64,000 nt of DNA from Bradyrhizobium cajani. GTDB taxonomy: Bacteria; Pseudomonadota; Alphaproteobacteria; Rhizobiales; Xanthobacteraceae. The position numbers and the translations under genes are program-made. Each line of letters starts with the position of its first letter. Positions within the stretch are counted from its first letter, which is position 1. The stretch is from assembly GCF_009759665.1 (NCBI RefSeq), contig NZ_WQNE01000003.1:1-64000 (forward strand), read 5' to 3'. Positions 23,986 to 33,710 of this stretch are shown here, piece after piece. The notes below the pieces were generated by a model. That model was not told where the DNA came from and ran no database searches. It saw nothing but the letters and a program-made list of their open reading frames with translations.

Positions 23986-25155
23986 ATGAGCGTGTTCTGG
24001 CTGGCCCTCGCGGCCTTCGCGATCGGCACTGAAGGCTTTGTCATTGCTGGGCTTTTGCCGGCGATTGCGACTGACCTTGCGATTTCCGTCTCGGCCGCCG
24101 GGCAACTGGTTACGGCCTACGCCCTCACCTATGCCGTTGGTTCGCCGATCCTGGCGGTGGCGCTGAACAACATCGATCGCCGCACCGTGCTGGCGGTGGC
24201 GCTGTCGACCTTCATCGCCGGCAATCTCGCGGCAATGGTGGCATCCAGCTACGCGCTGCTGCTGGCCTCGCGCATGCTGATGGCGCTAGGCTCCGGGCTG
24301 TGCATGCCGACGGCGCTCGCGGTGTCCGTGGCGGTCGCCTCGCCCGAACGGCGCGGCCGTGCGGTGGCACTCGTCACCTCGGGCCTCACGGTAGCGACCG
24401 TCATCGGCGTTCCCCTCGGCAATCTCGTCGGCAGCCTGTTCGGCTGGCGCGCGACCTTCGCCATGGTCGCACTGATCGGCGCGGTCGCGCTCGCCGGCCT
24501 GCTGCTCGGCCTGCCCCGCGGACTGCCGCGCAACACCGCCTCGCTCAGCGCGCGGCTGGCAGTGGCGCGGCACGGCCACGTGCTGGTTGCGCTTCTGATC
24601 ACCATCCTCTGGGCGCTCGGCGGCTTCACCGTGTTCACCTATTTCGCGGTTCCGCTGCGCGGCCTCGGCTTCGATGCGTCGCAGATCAGCCTGGCGCTGC
24701 TGGTGTTCGGCGGCGCCGCCGCGATCGGCAACATGCTCGGCGGCGTCCTGGCCGATCGGCTCGGCACGCTCGCCACCGCCGCCCTCGGGCTCGCCGGCAT
24801 GGCGAGCGCGCTGATCCTGCACTCGCTGGTGCTGAAGCTGATGCCCGGGCAAGCCCATTACGCGGTGCTGGGCGCGATCTTCCTCTGGGGCATCTCGGGC
24901 TGGGCATTCTATCCGGCGCAGATCGCCAGCATCATCCGGATCGACCCGCAGGCCTCGATGATCGCGCTCTCGCTCAATGCGTCCGCGATGTATCTCGGCT
25001 TTGCCATTGGCGGGGCACTCGGTGGCGTGGTGTTGGCCACCCTCTCGCCGGCCGACCTCGGCTGGATCGGCGGATCGAGCGTGGCGGCCTCGCTTCTGGT
25101 GCACCTCGCCCGTGGCTGGCAGTCACGGCCAAAACCGGTCAAAATTGCCGGTTGA
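23986..25155 (+). CDS. MFS transporter (DHA1 drug/sugar efflux type)
   Basis: A 389-residue inner-membrane protein with about 12 hydrophobic segments, beginning MSVFWLALAAFAIGTEGFVIAGLLPAIA. The conserved NNIDRRTVL and GRAVALVTSGLTVATVIGVPLG (motif C-like) place it with proton-driven exporters of the AraJ/YdhP group. ATG 23986 lies just after the second operator. Efflux of a toxic compound sensed by the ArsR-type regulator is the likely role; the substrate is unknown. Confidence 0.88.
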   Translation: MSVFWLALAAFAIGTEGFVIAGLLPAIATDLAISVSAAGQLVTAYALTYAVGSPILAVALNNIDRRTVLAVALSTFIAGNLAAMVASSYALLLASRMLMALGSGLCMPTALAVSVAVASPERRGRAVALVTSGLTVATVIGVPLGNLVGSLFGWRATFAMVALIGAVALAGLLLGLPRGLPRNTASLSARLAVARHGHVLVALLITILWALGGFTVFTYFAVPLRGLGFDASQISLALLVFGGAAAIGNMLGGVLADRLGTLATAALGLAGMASALILHSLVLKLMPGQAHYAVLGAIFLWGISGWAFYPAQIASIIRIDPQASMIALSLNASAMYLGFAIGGALGGVVLATLSPADLGWIGGSSVAASLLVHLARGWQSRPKPVKIAG

Positions 25156-25162
25156 TGGGCGT

Positions 25163-25188
25163 TTTTCGGGGTTTCGCCGCCCCGAAAA
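25163..25188 (+). promoter_or_regulatory. Hairpin in the carB leader
   Basis: TTTTCGGGG (25163-25171) pairs perfectly with CCCCGAAAA (25180-25188). It follows the MFS stop by eight bases and may end that transcript or shape the carB leader. Confidence 0.55.
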
Positions 25189-25238
25189 CTGGTCTAAGAC
25201 CCACCCGCGCGCGAGGGAAACCCGCGCTCTCGGCTTAG

Positions 25239-25267
25239 GGGACGCGCGACCAGCGCGCCCTTTTTTT
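25239..25267 (+). terminator. Terminator or attenuator just before carB
   Basis: GGG-A-CGCGC pairs with GCGCGCCC around GACCA, followed by seven T residues. It ends 28 bases before the carB start, so it is either the MFS terminator or a regulated attenuator of carB. Confidence 0.7.
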
Positions 25268-25295
25268 GTGCCTAAATTCCAGCCTGCGAGCGGTG

Positions 25296-28200
25296 ATGCC
25301 CAAACGAACCGACATCTCGACCATCCTGATCATCGGCGCCGGTCCCATCGTGATCGGCCAGGCCTGCGAGTTCGACTATTCCGGCACCCAGGCCTGCAAG
25401 ACGCTGAGGGAAGAGGGCTACCGCATCGTCCTCGTCAATTCCAACCCGGCCACGATCATGACCGATCCGGATTTGGCCGATGCGACCTATATCGAGCCGA
25501 TCACGCCCGAGATCGTCGCCAGGATCATCGAGAAGGAACGTTACGTCATTCCCGGCGGCTTCGCGCTGCTACCGACCATGGGCGGCCAGACCGCGCTGAA
25601 CTGCGCGCTCAGCCTGCGCCGGCAAGGCACACTGGAAAAATTCGACGTCGAGATGATCGGCGCGACGGCGGATGCGATCGACAAGGCCGAGGATCGTCAG
25701 CTCTTCCGCAACGCCATGGAGAAGATCGGGCTCCAGACCCCGAGGTCGCGCCTTGCCAATGCGTCCGAGCTGAAGAAGTCGTTCCGCGACAAGTATCTTG
25801 CCGAGCGCGAGAAGCTGTCCGGCGCCGCGCAGGAAGAGCTCGACCGGCAATGGACGCTCGGCGAGAACGAGCGCCGCAAGCGCTACCAGGAATATGCGCT
25901 GGGCCAGGCCATGATGGCGCTGTCCGAGATCGGCCTGCCCGCCATCATACGTCCCTCCTTCACGCTCGGCGGCACCGGCGGCGGCATCGCCTACAACAAG
26001 GAAGAGTTCCTCGACATCATCGAGCGCGGCCTCGATGCGTCGCCCACCAACGAAGTCCTGATCGAGGAATCCGTCCTCGGCTGGAAAGAGTTCGAGATGG
26101 AGGTGGTGCGCGACAAGAAGGACAATTGCATCATCGTCTGCTCGATCGAGAATTTCGATCCGATGGGCGTGCACACCGGCGACTCCATCACGGTCGCGCC
26201 GGCGCTGACGCTGACGGACAAGGAATACCAGATCATGCGCGACGCCTCGCTGGCGGTGCTGCGCGAGATCGGGGTCGAGACCGGCGGCTCCAACGTGCAG
26301 TTCGGCATCAATCCCGCCGACGGCCGCATGGTCGTGATCGAGATGAACCCGCGCGTGTCGCGTTCGTCGGCGCTGGCGTCGAAGGCGACCGGCTTCCCGA
26401 TCGCCAAGGTCGCCGCCAAGCTCGCGATCGGCTACACGCTCGACGAGATCGCCAACGACATCACCGGCGGCGCGACGCCGGCCTCGTTCGAGCCGACGAT
26501 CGACTACGTGGTGACCAAGATCCCGCGTTTCGCCTTCGAGAAATTCCCCGGCGCCTCCTCCACGCTGACGACGTCGATGAAGTCGGTCGGCGAGGTCATG
26601 GCGATCGGCCGCACCTTCCAGGAGAGCCTGCAAAAGGCGCTGCGCGGGCTCGAGACCGGCCTGACCGGCCTCGACGAGATCGAGATCGAAGGTCTCGGCC
26701 ACGGCGACGACAAGAACGCGATCCGCGCCGCCCTCGGCACGCCGACGCCGAACCGGCTGCTCCAGGTCGCGCAGGCGATGCGGCTCGGCTGGTCCAACGA
26801 GGATATCTTCAACTCCTGCAAGATCGATCCGTGGTTCCTCAGCGAGATGCGCGGCATCGTCGACATGGAAGAGAAGATCAAGAAGAACGGTCTTCCGTCC
26901 AACGCCTTCGGCATGCGCACGCTGAAAGCCATGGGCTTCTCCGACGCGCGGCTCGCCGTGCTGGCGCAGACCACGGATGCCGAGGTCACGGCCAGGCGCC
27001 ACGCGCTCGGCGTCCGCCCGGTGTTCAAGCGCATCGACACCTGCGCGGCGGAGTTCGCTTCGCCGACCGCCTACATGTACTCGACCTATGAGGCGCCGTT
27101 CGCAGGTCACCTCGCCGACGAAAGCGCGCCGTCCGACCGGAAGAAGGTCATCATCCTCGGTGGCGGCCCGAACCGCATCGGCCAGGGCATCGAATTCGAC
27201 TATTGCTGCTGCCACGCCTGCTTCGCGCTGGCGGACGCCGGCTACGAGACCATCATGGTCAATTGCAATCCGGAGACGGTGTCGACCGACTACGATACCG
27301 CCGACCGGCTCTATTTCGAGCCGCTCACCGCCGAGGACGTGCTGGAGATCATCGCGACCGAGCGCACCAACGGGACGCTGCATGGCGTGATCGTGCAGTT
27401 CGGCGGCCAGACGCCGCTAAAGCTCGCGCGTGCGCTGGAAGCCGCCGAAGTGCCGATCCTCGGCACCTCGCCCGACGCGATCGACCTCGCCGAAGACCGT
27501 GACCGCTTCAAGCGTGTGCTCGACAAGCTGCGGCTGAAGCAGCCGAAGAACGGCATCGCCTATTCGGTCGAGCAGGCCCGGCTCGTCGCCGCCGATCTCG
27601 GCCTGCCGCTGGTGGTGCGCCCGTCCTACGTGCTCGGCGGCCGCGCGATGCAGATCATCCGCGAGGAGAACCAGCTCAACGACTATCTGCTCGGCACGCT
27701 GCCGGAGCTGGTGCCCGCCGACGTCAAGGCGCGCTACCCGAACGACAAGACCGGGCAGATCAACACGGTGCTCGGCAAGAACCCGCTGCTGTTCGACCGC
27801 TACCTCTCGGACGCCACCGAGGTCGACGTCGACTGCCTCTCCGACGGCAAGGACGTCTTCATCGTCGGCATCATGGAGCACATCGAGGAAGCCGGGATTC
27901 ACTCCGGCGACAGCGCCTGCTCGCTGCCGCCCTATTCGCTCGACGCCAAGACGCTCGACGAGTTGGAGCGGCAGACGCGCGAGCTCGCGCTCGGCCTCGA
28001 CGTCGTCGGCCTGATGAACGTGCAATACGCGATCAAGGACGGCGAGATCTACGTACTGGAAGTCAACCCGCGCGCCTCGCGCACGGTACCGTTCGTCGCC
28101 AAGGTGATCGGCACGCCGGTCGCGAAGATCGCCGCGCGCATCATGGCCGGCGAGAAGCTCGCCGACTTCAAGCTGAAGAAGGCGGAGCTCAAGCACGTCG

Positions 28201-28760
28201 GCGTCAAGGAATCGGTATTCCCGTTCGCGCGCTTCCCCGGCGTCGATACGGTGCTCGGCCCCGAGATGCGCTCGACCGGCGAGGTCATGGGCATCGACCG
28301 CAATTTCGAGGTCGCCTTTGCCAAGAGCCAGATCGGCGGCGGCACGCGGGTGCCGCGCAACGGCACGGTGTTCGTCTCGGTGCGCGAGAGCGACAAGATC
28401 CGCATCACCGAGGCCGTGCGCGAATTGCACACGCTCGGATTCAAGGTGCTTGCCACCTCCGGCACGCAGCGCTTCCTGACTGACCAGGGCATCCCGACCG
28501 AGAAGGTGAACAAAGTGCTGGAGGGACGGCCGCACATCGTCGACGCCATCACCAATGGCGACGTCCAGCTCGTCTTCAACACCACCGAAGGCCCGCAGGC
28601 GCTGGCCGACAGCCGTTCGCTGCGGCGCGCGGCCCTCTTGCATAAAGTGCCGTATTACACCACTCTTTCCGGGGCCGTGGCGGCCGCGCAGGGCATCCGC
28701 GCCTATCTCGGCGGGGACCTTGAGGTTCGCACCCTGCAGAGCTACTTTTCGGAAACCTGA
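25296..28760 (+). CDS. carB: Carbamoyl-phosphate synthase large subunit
   Basis: Catalyses carbamoyl-phosphate formation from bicarbonate, ammonia and two ATP. 1154 residues from ATG 25296 ([22 protein letters not shown]). Two homologous ATP-grasp halves are plain: [12 protein letters not shown] with [25 protein letters not shown] in the first, and [10 protein letters not shown] with [18 protein letters not shown] in the second. The C-terminal MGS-like allosteric domain includes FVSVRESDK and [16 protein letters not shown] start ten codons upstream would run into the terminator at 25239-25267, so it was rejected. Confidence 0.98.
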   Translation: MPKRTDISTILIIGAGPIVIGQACEFDYSGTQACKTLREEGYRIVLVNSNPATIMTDPDLADATYIEPITPEIVARIIEKERYVIPGGFALLPTMGGQTALNCALSLRRQGTLEKFDVEMIGATADAIDKAEDRQLFRNAMEKIGLQTPRSRLANASELKKSFRDKYLAEREKLSGAAQEELDRQWTLGENERRKRYQEYALGQAMMALSEIGLPAIIRPSFTLGGTGGGIAYNKEEFLDIIERGLDASPTNEVLIEESVLGWKEFEMEVVRDKKDNCIIVCSIENFDPMGVHTGDSITVAPALTLTDKEYQIMRDASLAVLREIGVETGGSNVQFGINPADGRMVVIEMNPRVSRSSALASKATGFPIAKVAAKLAIGYTLDEIANDITGGATPASFEPTIDYVVTKIPRFAFEKFPGASSTLTTSMKSVGEVMAIGRTFQESLQKALRGLETGLTGLDEIEIEGLGHGDDKNAIRAALGTPTPNRLLQVAQAMRLGWSNEDIFNSCKIDPWFLSEMRGIVDMEEKIKKNGLPSNAFGMRTLKAMGFSDARLAVLAQTTDAEVTARRHALGVRPVFKRIDTCAAEFASPTAYMYSTYEAPFAGHLADESAPSDRKKVIILGGGPNRIGQGIEFDYCCCHACFALADAGYETIMVNCNPETVSTDYDTADRLYFEPLTAEDVLEIIATERTNGTLHGVIVQFGGQTPLKLARALEAAEVPILGTSPDAIDLAEDRDRFKRVLDKLRLKQPKNGIAYSVEQARLVAADLGLPLVVRPSYVLGGRAMQIIREENQLNDYLLGTLPELVPADVKARYPNDKTGQINTVLGKNPLLFDRYLSDATEVDVDCLSDGKDVFIVGIMEHIEEAGIHSGDSACSLPPYSLDAKTLDELERQTRELALGLDVVGLMNVQYAIKDGEIYVLEVNPRASRTVPFVAKVIGTPVAKIAARIMAGEKLADFKLKKAELKHVGVKESVFPFARFPGVDTVLGPEMRSTGEVMGIDRNFEVAFAKSQIGGGTRVPRNGTVFVSVRESDKIRITEAVRELHTLGFKVLATSGTQRFLTDQGIPTEKVNKVLEGRPHIVDAITNGDVQLVFNTTEGPQALADSRSLRRAALLHKVPYYTTLSGAVAAAQGIRAYLGGDLEVRTLQSYFSET

Positions 28761-28779
28761 TCGCGCGCGGAAGGCCAGG

Positions 28780-28814
28780 CCTTTTGGGGTTAAGCCTTTT
28801 GGGGTTAAGCCTTT
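28780..28814 (+). repeat. Short tandem repeat
   Basis: The 15-base unit CCTTTTGGGGTTAAG occurs twice in a row with the start of a third, between carB and greA. Confidence 0.8.
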
Positions 28815-29003
28815 CGCTAAGTGATTGGCAATGAAGCCACAATGGCCGGAGGAACTGTCCGGCCATGTGGGTGTTCTGTTCCGGCGCTAAGCCCATATCT
28901 GTCAACGACCGGCGGCCCGTGTGTCGAGCCCCGGAAAGACCGACGAATCAAGGTTGGGTGCCCATTTGTGTTTCGGGCGCGCGATCGAAGAACGAGAGAG
29001 AAG

Positions 29004-29477
29004 ATGGAAAAGGTTCCGATGACTTCGGCCGGATTTGCCGCGCTCGGAGAAGAATTGAAGCATCGCCAATCCGTGGATCGGCCGCGGATCATCGAGCACA
29101 TCGCGGAGGCGCGCTCGCACGGAGACCTGTCGGAAAACGCGGAGTATCACGCCGCGAAGGAAGAGCAGTCCCACAATGAGGGCCGCATCGCCGAACTCGA
29201 GGACAAGCTCGCGCGCGCCGACATCATCGACATCTCGAAACTGTCCGGCGATACCATCAAGTTCGGCGCCACCGTGACGCTGGTCGACGAGGACACCGAA
29301 AAGAAGACGGTGTGGCAGATCGTCGGCGAGGTCGAGGCCGACGCCAAGAAGGGCCGCATCTCCATCACCTCGCCGCTCGCCCGCGCGCTGATTGGCAAGA
29401 AGAAGGGCGCCACCGTCGAGGTCAACACGCCCGGCGGCGCCAAGGCGTATGAGATCACCAAGGTGGAGTGGCGGTAA
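29004..29477 (+). CDS. greA: Transcription elongation factor GreA
   Basis: Rescues arrested RNA polymerase by stimulating transcript cleavage. 157 residues: N-terminal coiled coil with [18 protein letters not shown] (the DLSENAEY tip motif with the catalytic acidic pair) and a C-terminal FKBP-like domain ([35 protein letters not shown]). ATG 29004 follows GAGAGAAG. The open frame upstream is not coding. A perfect terminator follows. Confidence 0.97.
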   Translation: MEKVPMTSAGFAALGEELKHRQSVDRPRIIEHIAEARSHGDLSENAEYHAAKEEQSHNEGRIAELEDKLARADIIDISKLSGDTIKFGATVTLVDEDTEKKTVWQIVGEVEADAKKGRISITSPLARALIGKKKGATVEVNTPGGAKAYEITKVEWR

Positions 29478-29506
29478 GGATTTGCCGTCGTCGCACTGAC
29501 GTTCTG

Positions 29507-29540
29507 AAAAGGCCGCGCTTCTTGCGCGGCCTTTTTTGTT
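29507..29540 (+). terminator. greA terminator
   Basis: A 12-base perfect stem AAAAGGCCGCGC / GCGCGGCCTTTT with a five-base loop and further T residues. Confidence 0.9.
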
Positions 29541-29584
29541 TCGGCGTGCTACTGGGCATGCGAAGGGCTCCGCCCTCACCACGC

Positions 29585-29662
29585 GTCATTGCGAGCGCAG
29601 CGAAGCAATCCAGAATCTTTCCGCGGCAGCAGTCTGGATTGCTTCGCTGCGCTCGCAATGAC
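29585..29662. repeat. Palindromic repeat (GTCATTGCGAGCGCAGCGAAGC family)
   Basis: Arms GTCATTGCGAGCGCAGCGAA and its complement enclose about 30 bases. Near-identical copies at 46233-46310 and 61650-61734. Confidence 0.85.
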
Positions 29663-29672
29663 GACGGAAGCG

Positions 29673-30152
29673 CTACCGCCTTCCCTTCACGTCCAGCGGC
29701 ACCGCCGCCTCGTATTTCGAATTGTGCAGCACCAGCGAGGTCCGCACGTTGCGCACATGGGGCGCGGCGGTGAGGTGGGTGACGAAATCCTGGAAGGTCG
29801 CCATATCGGGCGCGACGCATTTGAGGATGAAATCGACCTCGCCGGACAGCATCCAGCATTCCCGCACCAGCGGCTCGGCACGGACGAATTCCTCGAAGGC
29901 GCGCAAATCCGCCTCGGCCTGGCTGGACAGGTGCACCGCGGCGAACACGGTGACGTCGAAGCCGAGCTTGCGGGCGTCCAGCAGGCCGCGATAGCCGTGG
30001 ATATAGCCCTCCTCCTCCAGCGCCCGGACCCGGCGCAGGCAGGGCGGCGGGGAAATGCCGACGCGTTTGGCCAGCTCGACATTGGTGATTCGACCGTCGG
30101 ACTGAATCTCGGCGAGAATTTTCAGGTCGATCTCGTCTAGGTTCCGCGACAC
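29673..30152 (-). CDS. Lrp/AsnC-family transcriptional regulator
   Basis: A 159-residue feast/famine regulator. HTH: LDEIDLKILAEIQSDGRITNVELAKRVGISPPPCLRRVRALEEEGYI. Ligand (RAM) domain: VTVFAAVHLSSQAEADLRAFEEFV, LSGEVDFILKCVAPD, VRTSLVLHNSKYE. The start was set at GTG 30152 (AGGAG ten bases upstream), which gives the N-terminus usual for this family; an ATG at 30209 adds 19 residues. A palindrome upstream (30229-30245) is a probable site for its own product. It is divergent from trxB. Confidence 0.88.
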   Translation of the reverse strand: MSRNLDEIDLKILAEIQSDGRITNVELAKRVGISPPPCLRRVRALEEEGYIHGYRGLLDARKLGFDVTVFAAVHLSSQAEADLRAFEEFVRAEPLVRECWMLSGEVDFILKCVAPDMATFQDFVTHLTAAPHVRNVRTSLVLHNSKYEAAVPLDVKGRR

Positions 30153-30228
30153 GTGATTGGAACTCCTGGCCTTTGCGGCGGTATTGGGTGGGTCTGTCGC
30201 AATCCTCATAGCCCAGTCCGCACCAGAT

Positions 30229-30257
30229 GCGCAATTTTATTGCGCGTGCAGCGCAAT
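30229..30257. promoter_or_regulatory. Palindrome plus half-site, probable Lrp operator
   Basis: GCGCAAT-TTT-ATTGCGC (30229-30245) is perfect, and a further GCGCAAT lies at 30251-30257, on the same helical face or close to it. It lies in the lrp-trxB divergent region. Confidence 0.5.
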
Positions 30258-30419
30258 CGACTTTTGTTCCCTGTTGGAAAAATCCGCCGATAGGGAATGC
30301 AATTCTTGCATGGCTCACCAGAACGCTTAGATTAGCTCTTATATTTCAGCGCCTCCGCGAGGCCTCCCGGCACGTTCCGCGCCCGCGCTGCAAATCCCCC
30401 GTGAAAGGCGTCCATCGAA

Positions 30420-31385
30420 ATGTCCGCTCCTGTTCATGCAAAGGTCGTCATCATCGGCTCCGGCCCCGCCGGCTACACGGCGGCGATCTACGCCGCACGC
30501 GCGATGCTCGAGCCGATCCTGATCCAGGGCATCCAGCCGGGCGGCCAGCTCACCATCACCACCGACGTCGAGAACTATCCGGGCTTCGCCGACGTGATCC
30601 AGGGCCCCTGGCTGATGGAGCAGATGGAGAAGCAGGCGGTCCATGTCGGCACCAGGATCGTCTCCGACCTCGTCACCAAGCTGGAGACGGCGCATCGGCC
30701 GTTCCGCCTCACCTGCGACAGCGGTGATGTCTATCTCGCCGACACCGTCGTCCTCGCCACGGGCGCGCAGGCGCGCTGGCTCGGGCTGCCGTCCGAAGCG
30801 AAATTCCAGGGCGGCGGCGTGTCGGCCTGCGCCACCTGCGACGGCTTCTTCTACCGCAACAAGGACGTCGTTGTGGTCGGCGGCGGCAATACCGCGGTCG
30901 AGGAAGCCCTGTACCTCACCAACCATGCCTCGCAGGTCACCATCGTGCATCGTCGCGATCACTTCCGCGCCGAACGCATCCTCCAGGAGCGTCTGTTCAA
31001 GCACCCGAAGATCAAGGTGATCTGGGACTCGGCCGTCGACGAGATCTGCGGCACCGAGAACCCGAACAAGGTCACCCATGTGCGGCTGAAGAACGTCAAG
31101 ACCGGCACCCTGACCGATGTGCCGACCGACGGCATCTTCATCGCCATCGGCCATGCACCGGCAACCGAGCTCGTGAAGGGCCAGGTCAAGCTCAAACCGT
31201 CGGGCTATGTCGAGGTCGCCCCGAACTCGACCGCGACCTCGGTGCCCGGCCTGTTTGCCGCCGGCGACGTCGCCGACGAGACCTATCGCCAGGCCGTAAC
31301 GGCCGCCGGCCTCGGCTGCATGGCCGCACTCGAAGCCGAACGTTTCTTGGCCCTTCGCGCCAGCGAGCGCGCGGCAGCGGAATAA
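30420..31385 (+). CDS. trxB: Thioredoxin reductase
   Basis: FAD enzyme that passes electrons from NADPH to thioredoxin. 321 residues; FAD-binding GSGPAGYTAAIYAAR at the start, the redox pair C137-A-T-C140 in SACATCDGFF, the NADPH-binding GGGNTAVEEALYL, and a final GLFAAGDVAD segment. All expected parts are present. ATG 30420. Five bases separate it from the LysR gene, so the two form an operon. Confidence 0.96.
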   Translation: MSAPVHAKVVIIGSGPAGYTAAIYAARAMLEPILIQGIQPGGQLTITTDVENYPGFADVIQGPWLMEQMEKQAVHVGTRIVSDLVTKLETAHRPFRLTCDSGDVYLADTVVLATGAQARWLGLPSEAKFQGGGVSACATCDGFFYRNKDVVVVGGGNTAVEEALYLTNHASQVTIVHRRDHFRAERILQERLFKHPKIKVIWDSAVDEICGTENPNKVTHVRLKNVKTGTLTDVPTDGIFIAIGHAPATELVKGQVKLKPSGYVEVAPNSTATSVPGLFAAGDVADETYRQAVTAAGLGCMAALEAERFLALRASERAAAE

Positions 31386-31390
31386 AGATC

Positions 31391-32314
31391 ATGCCCCGAA
31401 CACGCGACGGATTCACGGATATGGACTGGGACAAGCTGAAGGTGTTTCACGCGGCGGCGGAAGCGGGCAGCTTCACGCATGCGGGCGAGCAGCTCGGCCT
31501 GTCGCAATCGGCGGTGTCGCGCCAGGTCTCGGCGCTGGAGCAGGAGCTTTCGGTCTCGCTGTTCCACCGCCACGCCCGCGGCCTCATCCTCACCGAGCAG
31601 GGTGACCTCTTGTTCCGCACCGCGCATGACGTGTTCATGCAGCTTCAGGCGGCGCGCGCGAAACTGACCGACAGCCGCGAACGGCCGAGCGGCGATCTCA
31701 AGATCACCACCACGCCCGGCGTCGGCATCAACTGGCTGATCCCGCGGCTCGGCGAATTCACCGCGCTCTATCCGGAGATCCGGATCTCGCTGATCGTCAC
31801 CGACGAGGAGCTCGACCTGTCGATGCGCGAGGCGGACGTTGCGATCCGCACCCGCAAGCCGACGCAGCCGGACCTGATCCAGCGCAAGCTGTTCGCGATG
31901 GGCTTCCACGCCTATTGCTCGCCGGAATACATCAAGCGCTTCGGCACGCCGCGCACGCTGGAGGAGCTCGACTCCCACCGCATCATCACGCTCTCCGACG
32001 GCAACTTCGCGCCGCATCTTCAGAACCGCAACTGGCTGGTCGAAGCTGCGCGCAACGGCTCGGGTCCGCGCGAGGCCTATTTCAAGGTCAACAACATCCT
32101 TGGCCTCGTGCGCGCCTGCCAGCAGGGCCTCGGCATCGCGGCGCTGCCCGACTATCTCGTCGAGGAGCAGAGCAAGCTCGTGCAGCTGTTCGGCGAATCG
32201 GATTCGATCCAGCTCGACACGTACTTCGTCTATCCCGAGGAATTGAAGACGGTCGCACGCGTGCAGGTGTTCCGCGACTTCGTGGTGAGCAAGGCGCAGC
32301 GCTGGCCGTCCTGA
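31391..32314 (+). CDS. lsrB: LysR-type regulator of the LsrB/VtlR group
   Basis: A 307-residue LTTR: MDWDKLKVFHAAAEAGSFTHAGEQLGLSQSAVSRQVSALEQEL (shown in two pieces by the family) followed by the substrate-binding domain. Sequence and position next to trxB fit the LsrB regulator of Sinorhizobium/Agrobacterium and VtlR of Brucella, which control oxidative stress, cell-surface and small-RNA genes. Cysteines at C176 (HAYCSPEY) and in LVRACQQG are candidates for redox sensing, known for LsrB. Start at ATG 31391; an in-frame ATG at 31421 begins at the family core. Confidence 0.85.
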   Translation: MPRTRDGFTDMDWDKLKVFHAAAEAGSFTHAGEQLGLSQSAVSRQVSALEQELSVSLFHRHARGLILTEQGDLLFRTAHDVFMQLQAARAKLTDSRERPSGDLKITTTPGVGINWLIPRLGEFTALYPEIRISLIVTDEELDLSMREADVAIRTRKPTQPDLIQRKLFAMGFHAYCSPEYIKRFGTPRTLEELDSHRIITLSDGNFAPHLQNRNWLVEAARNGSGPREAYFKVNNILGLVRACQQGLGIAALPDYLVEEQSKLVQLFGESDSIQLDTYFVYPEELKTVARVQVFRDFVVSKAQRWPS

Positions 32315-32486
32315 TTTCCGCATGACTGACATGCGGCCTCGGCTGTTGCTGCATGGCGCTCGTCAAGCCCATACTGCTTGCACGCTGAGCCTTCGCGTTG
32401 CGCATTTGTCCCCCTCCTCCAGTGGCGCGGGAGTTCAGTAATCCCTCTTGGAAGGTGATTGTGTCGGCCTCACGTGGCCAATACCT

Positions 32487-32516
32487 AAGCCGGGCCCTTC
32501 GGGTCCGGCTTTTTTT
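32487..32516 (+). terminator. Terminator downstream of lsrB
   Basis: AAGCCGGGCCC pairs with GGGTCCGGCTT (one G.T), followed by a T run, about 170 bases after the lsrB stop. The stretch 32340-32486 holds no gene; it could be a long 3' end or a small RNA. Confidence 0.8.
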
Positions 32517-32548
32517 CTGCCAGATCCAGCCCTCGCCTTCCGCGTGTA

Positions 32549-32577
32549 TTGACAGTTCCAGGCATACCCCGCATCAT
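32549..32577 (+). promoter_or_regulatory. Predicted promoter upstream of the DapA-like gene
   Basis: TTGACA (32549-32554), 17 bases, CATCAT (32572-32577). The leader to the start at 32761 would be about 175 bases long. Confidence 0.45.
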
Positions 32578-32619
32578 TTGCGAATGATCACGAAGTCGTG
32601 CGCAGTCGTCTCGAAAAAA

Positions 32620-32648
32620 GGCCCCCATCCGGGGACCTCGGATTTTTG
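32620..32648 (+). terminator. First hairpin with T run in the DapA-like leader
   Basis: GG-CCCC pairs with GGGG-CC around ATCC (32620-32637) with GGATTTTT following. It is preceded by a run of A residues that can extend the stem. Confidence 0.5.
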
Positions 32649-32687
32649 CGCGCGCTAGTCAGGCTTCGTCATCGCAGCAAATCCCGA

Positions 32688-32716
32688 AAACCCCGCCGCC
32701 TGGACGGGGTTTTTTC
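32688..32716 (+). terminator. Second terminator in the DapA-like leader
   Basis: AAACCCCG (32688-32695) pairs with CGGGGTTT (32705-32712), then T residues, only 45 bases before the start codon. Confidence 0.65.
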
Positions 32717-32760
32717 ATGTGCCTCCGTCTCAGGTTTTTTTCCCGAGAAGGAGATGGAAC

Positions 32761-33669
32761 ATGACCGGACTACGAGACCAATTGCACGGGCTGTGGCTGC
32801 CGCTGGTGACGCCGTTTCGCGACGGCCGCCTCGACGAGACGTCGCTGCGGCGGCTGACGCGGCACTACGGCGCACAGGCGATCGACGGCTTCATCCTGGG
32901 GGCGACCTCCGGTGAAGGCATGACGCTGCGCGACGGCGAGCTCGAGCGCCTCGTCGCCATCGTCCACGACGAGATGGTGGCCGGACGCCGCACCAAGCCG
33001 ATCTGCCTCGGGCTTTCGGGCGCGGACACCGCCCGGCTGAAGGATCGCCTCGACGAAACCGCGGACTGGCCGATCGACGGCTATCTGATCGCAAGTCCCT
33101 ATTACGTGCGGCCGTCGCAGCGCGGACTGCTGGCGCATTTCGAAGCCCTCGCCGATCACGCCGCCTGGCCGCTCGCGCTCTACAACATGCCCTACCGCTC
33201 CGCCGTCAACATCGCCAACCAGACCATGCTGCGGCTTGCCGAACATCCCAACATCGTCGGCCTGAAGGATTGCGGCGCGAGCCGCGAGCAATCGATCGCG
33301 CTGCTGCGCGACAGGCCGAAGGACTTTCGCGTGCTCACCGGCGAGGATGCAAATTACTTCGAGGCGCTTTGCGACGGCGCCGACGGCGGCATCGTGCTGT
33401 CCGCCCATGTCGAGACGGCGAGCTTCGCCGCGGTCTACAGCGAGCTGAAGCGCGGCAACCACGATGCGGCGCTGGCGCGCTGGCAGGAGGTCGCCGAATT
33501 GACGCGCCTCCTGTTCGCCGAACCGAGCCCCGCGCCGGCGAAGCACTGGCTGTGGCGGAGCGGCCTCATCGACAGCCCCGAAGTGCGCCTGCCGATGGTG
33601 GAGGTGAGCAGCGAGCTCGCGGCAACGATCGACGGCGAGATCGAGCGAAGGATGAAAGTCGCGGCGTAG
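32761..33669 (+). CDS. DapA-like aldolase (dihydrodipicolinate synthase family)
   Basis: A 302-residue TIM-barrel class I aldolase/lyase. GATSGEGMTLRDGE holds the loop near the active site, the tyrosine is in LALYNMPYRSAV, and the Schiff-base lysine is in IVGLKDCGASRE. The ATG at 32761 has AAGGAG seven bases upstream. It may be the lysine-pathway DapA or a paralogue acting on another keto acid; the C-terminal half diverges from classical DapA, so no symbol is assigned. Transcription may be attenuated by the hairpins in its leader. Confidence 0.85.
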   Translation: MTGLRDQLHGLWLPLVTPFRDGRLDETSLRRLTRHYGAQAIDGFILGATSGEGMTLRDGELERLVAIVHDEMVAGRRTKPICLGLSGADTARLKDRLDETADWPIDGYLIASPYYVRPSQRGLLAHFEALADHAAWPLALYNMPYRSAVNIANQTMLRLAEHPNIVGLKDCGASREQSIALLRDRPKDFRVLTGEDANYFEALCDGADGGIVLSAHVETASFAAVYSELKRGNHDAALARWQEVAELTRLLFAEPSPAPAKHWLWRSGLIDSPEVRLPMVEVSSELAATIDGEIERRMKVAA

Positions 33670-33710
33670 CGTCTCGCTTGCTCATGCACGGTGGGTTTGG
33701 CGGTCCTTCG

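Noticed and set aside
25569..27383. Long minus-strand open frames opposite carB (also 27417-28643)
   Set aside because: They mirror carB codon periodicity, are Arg/Asp/Leu-rich and resemble no family; carB itself is certain.
32340..32516. A possible riboswitch or 6S-type RNA downstream of lsrB
   Set aside because: Apart from the terminator I could not build a convincing conserved fold; kept only as a remark under the terminator.
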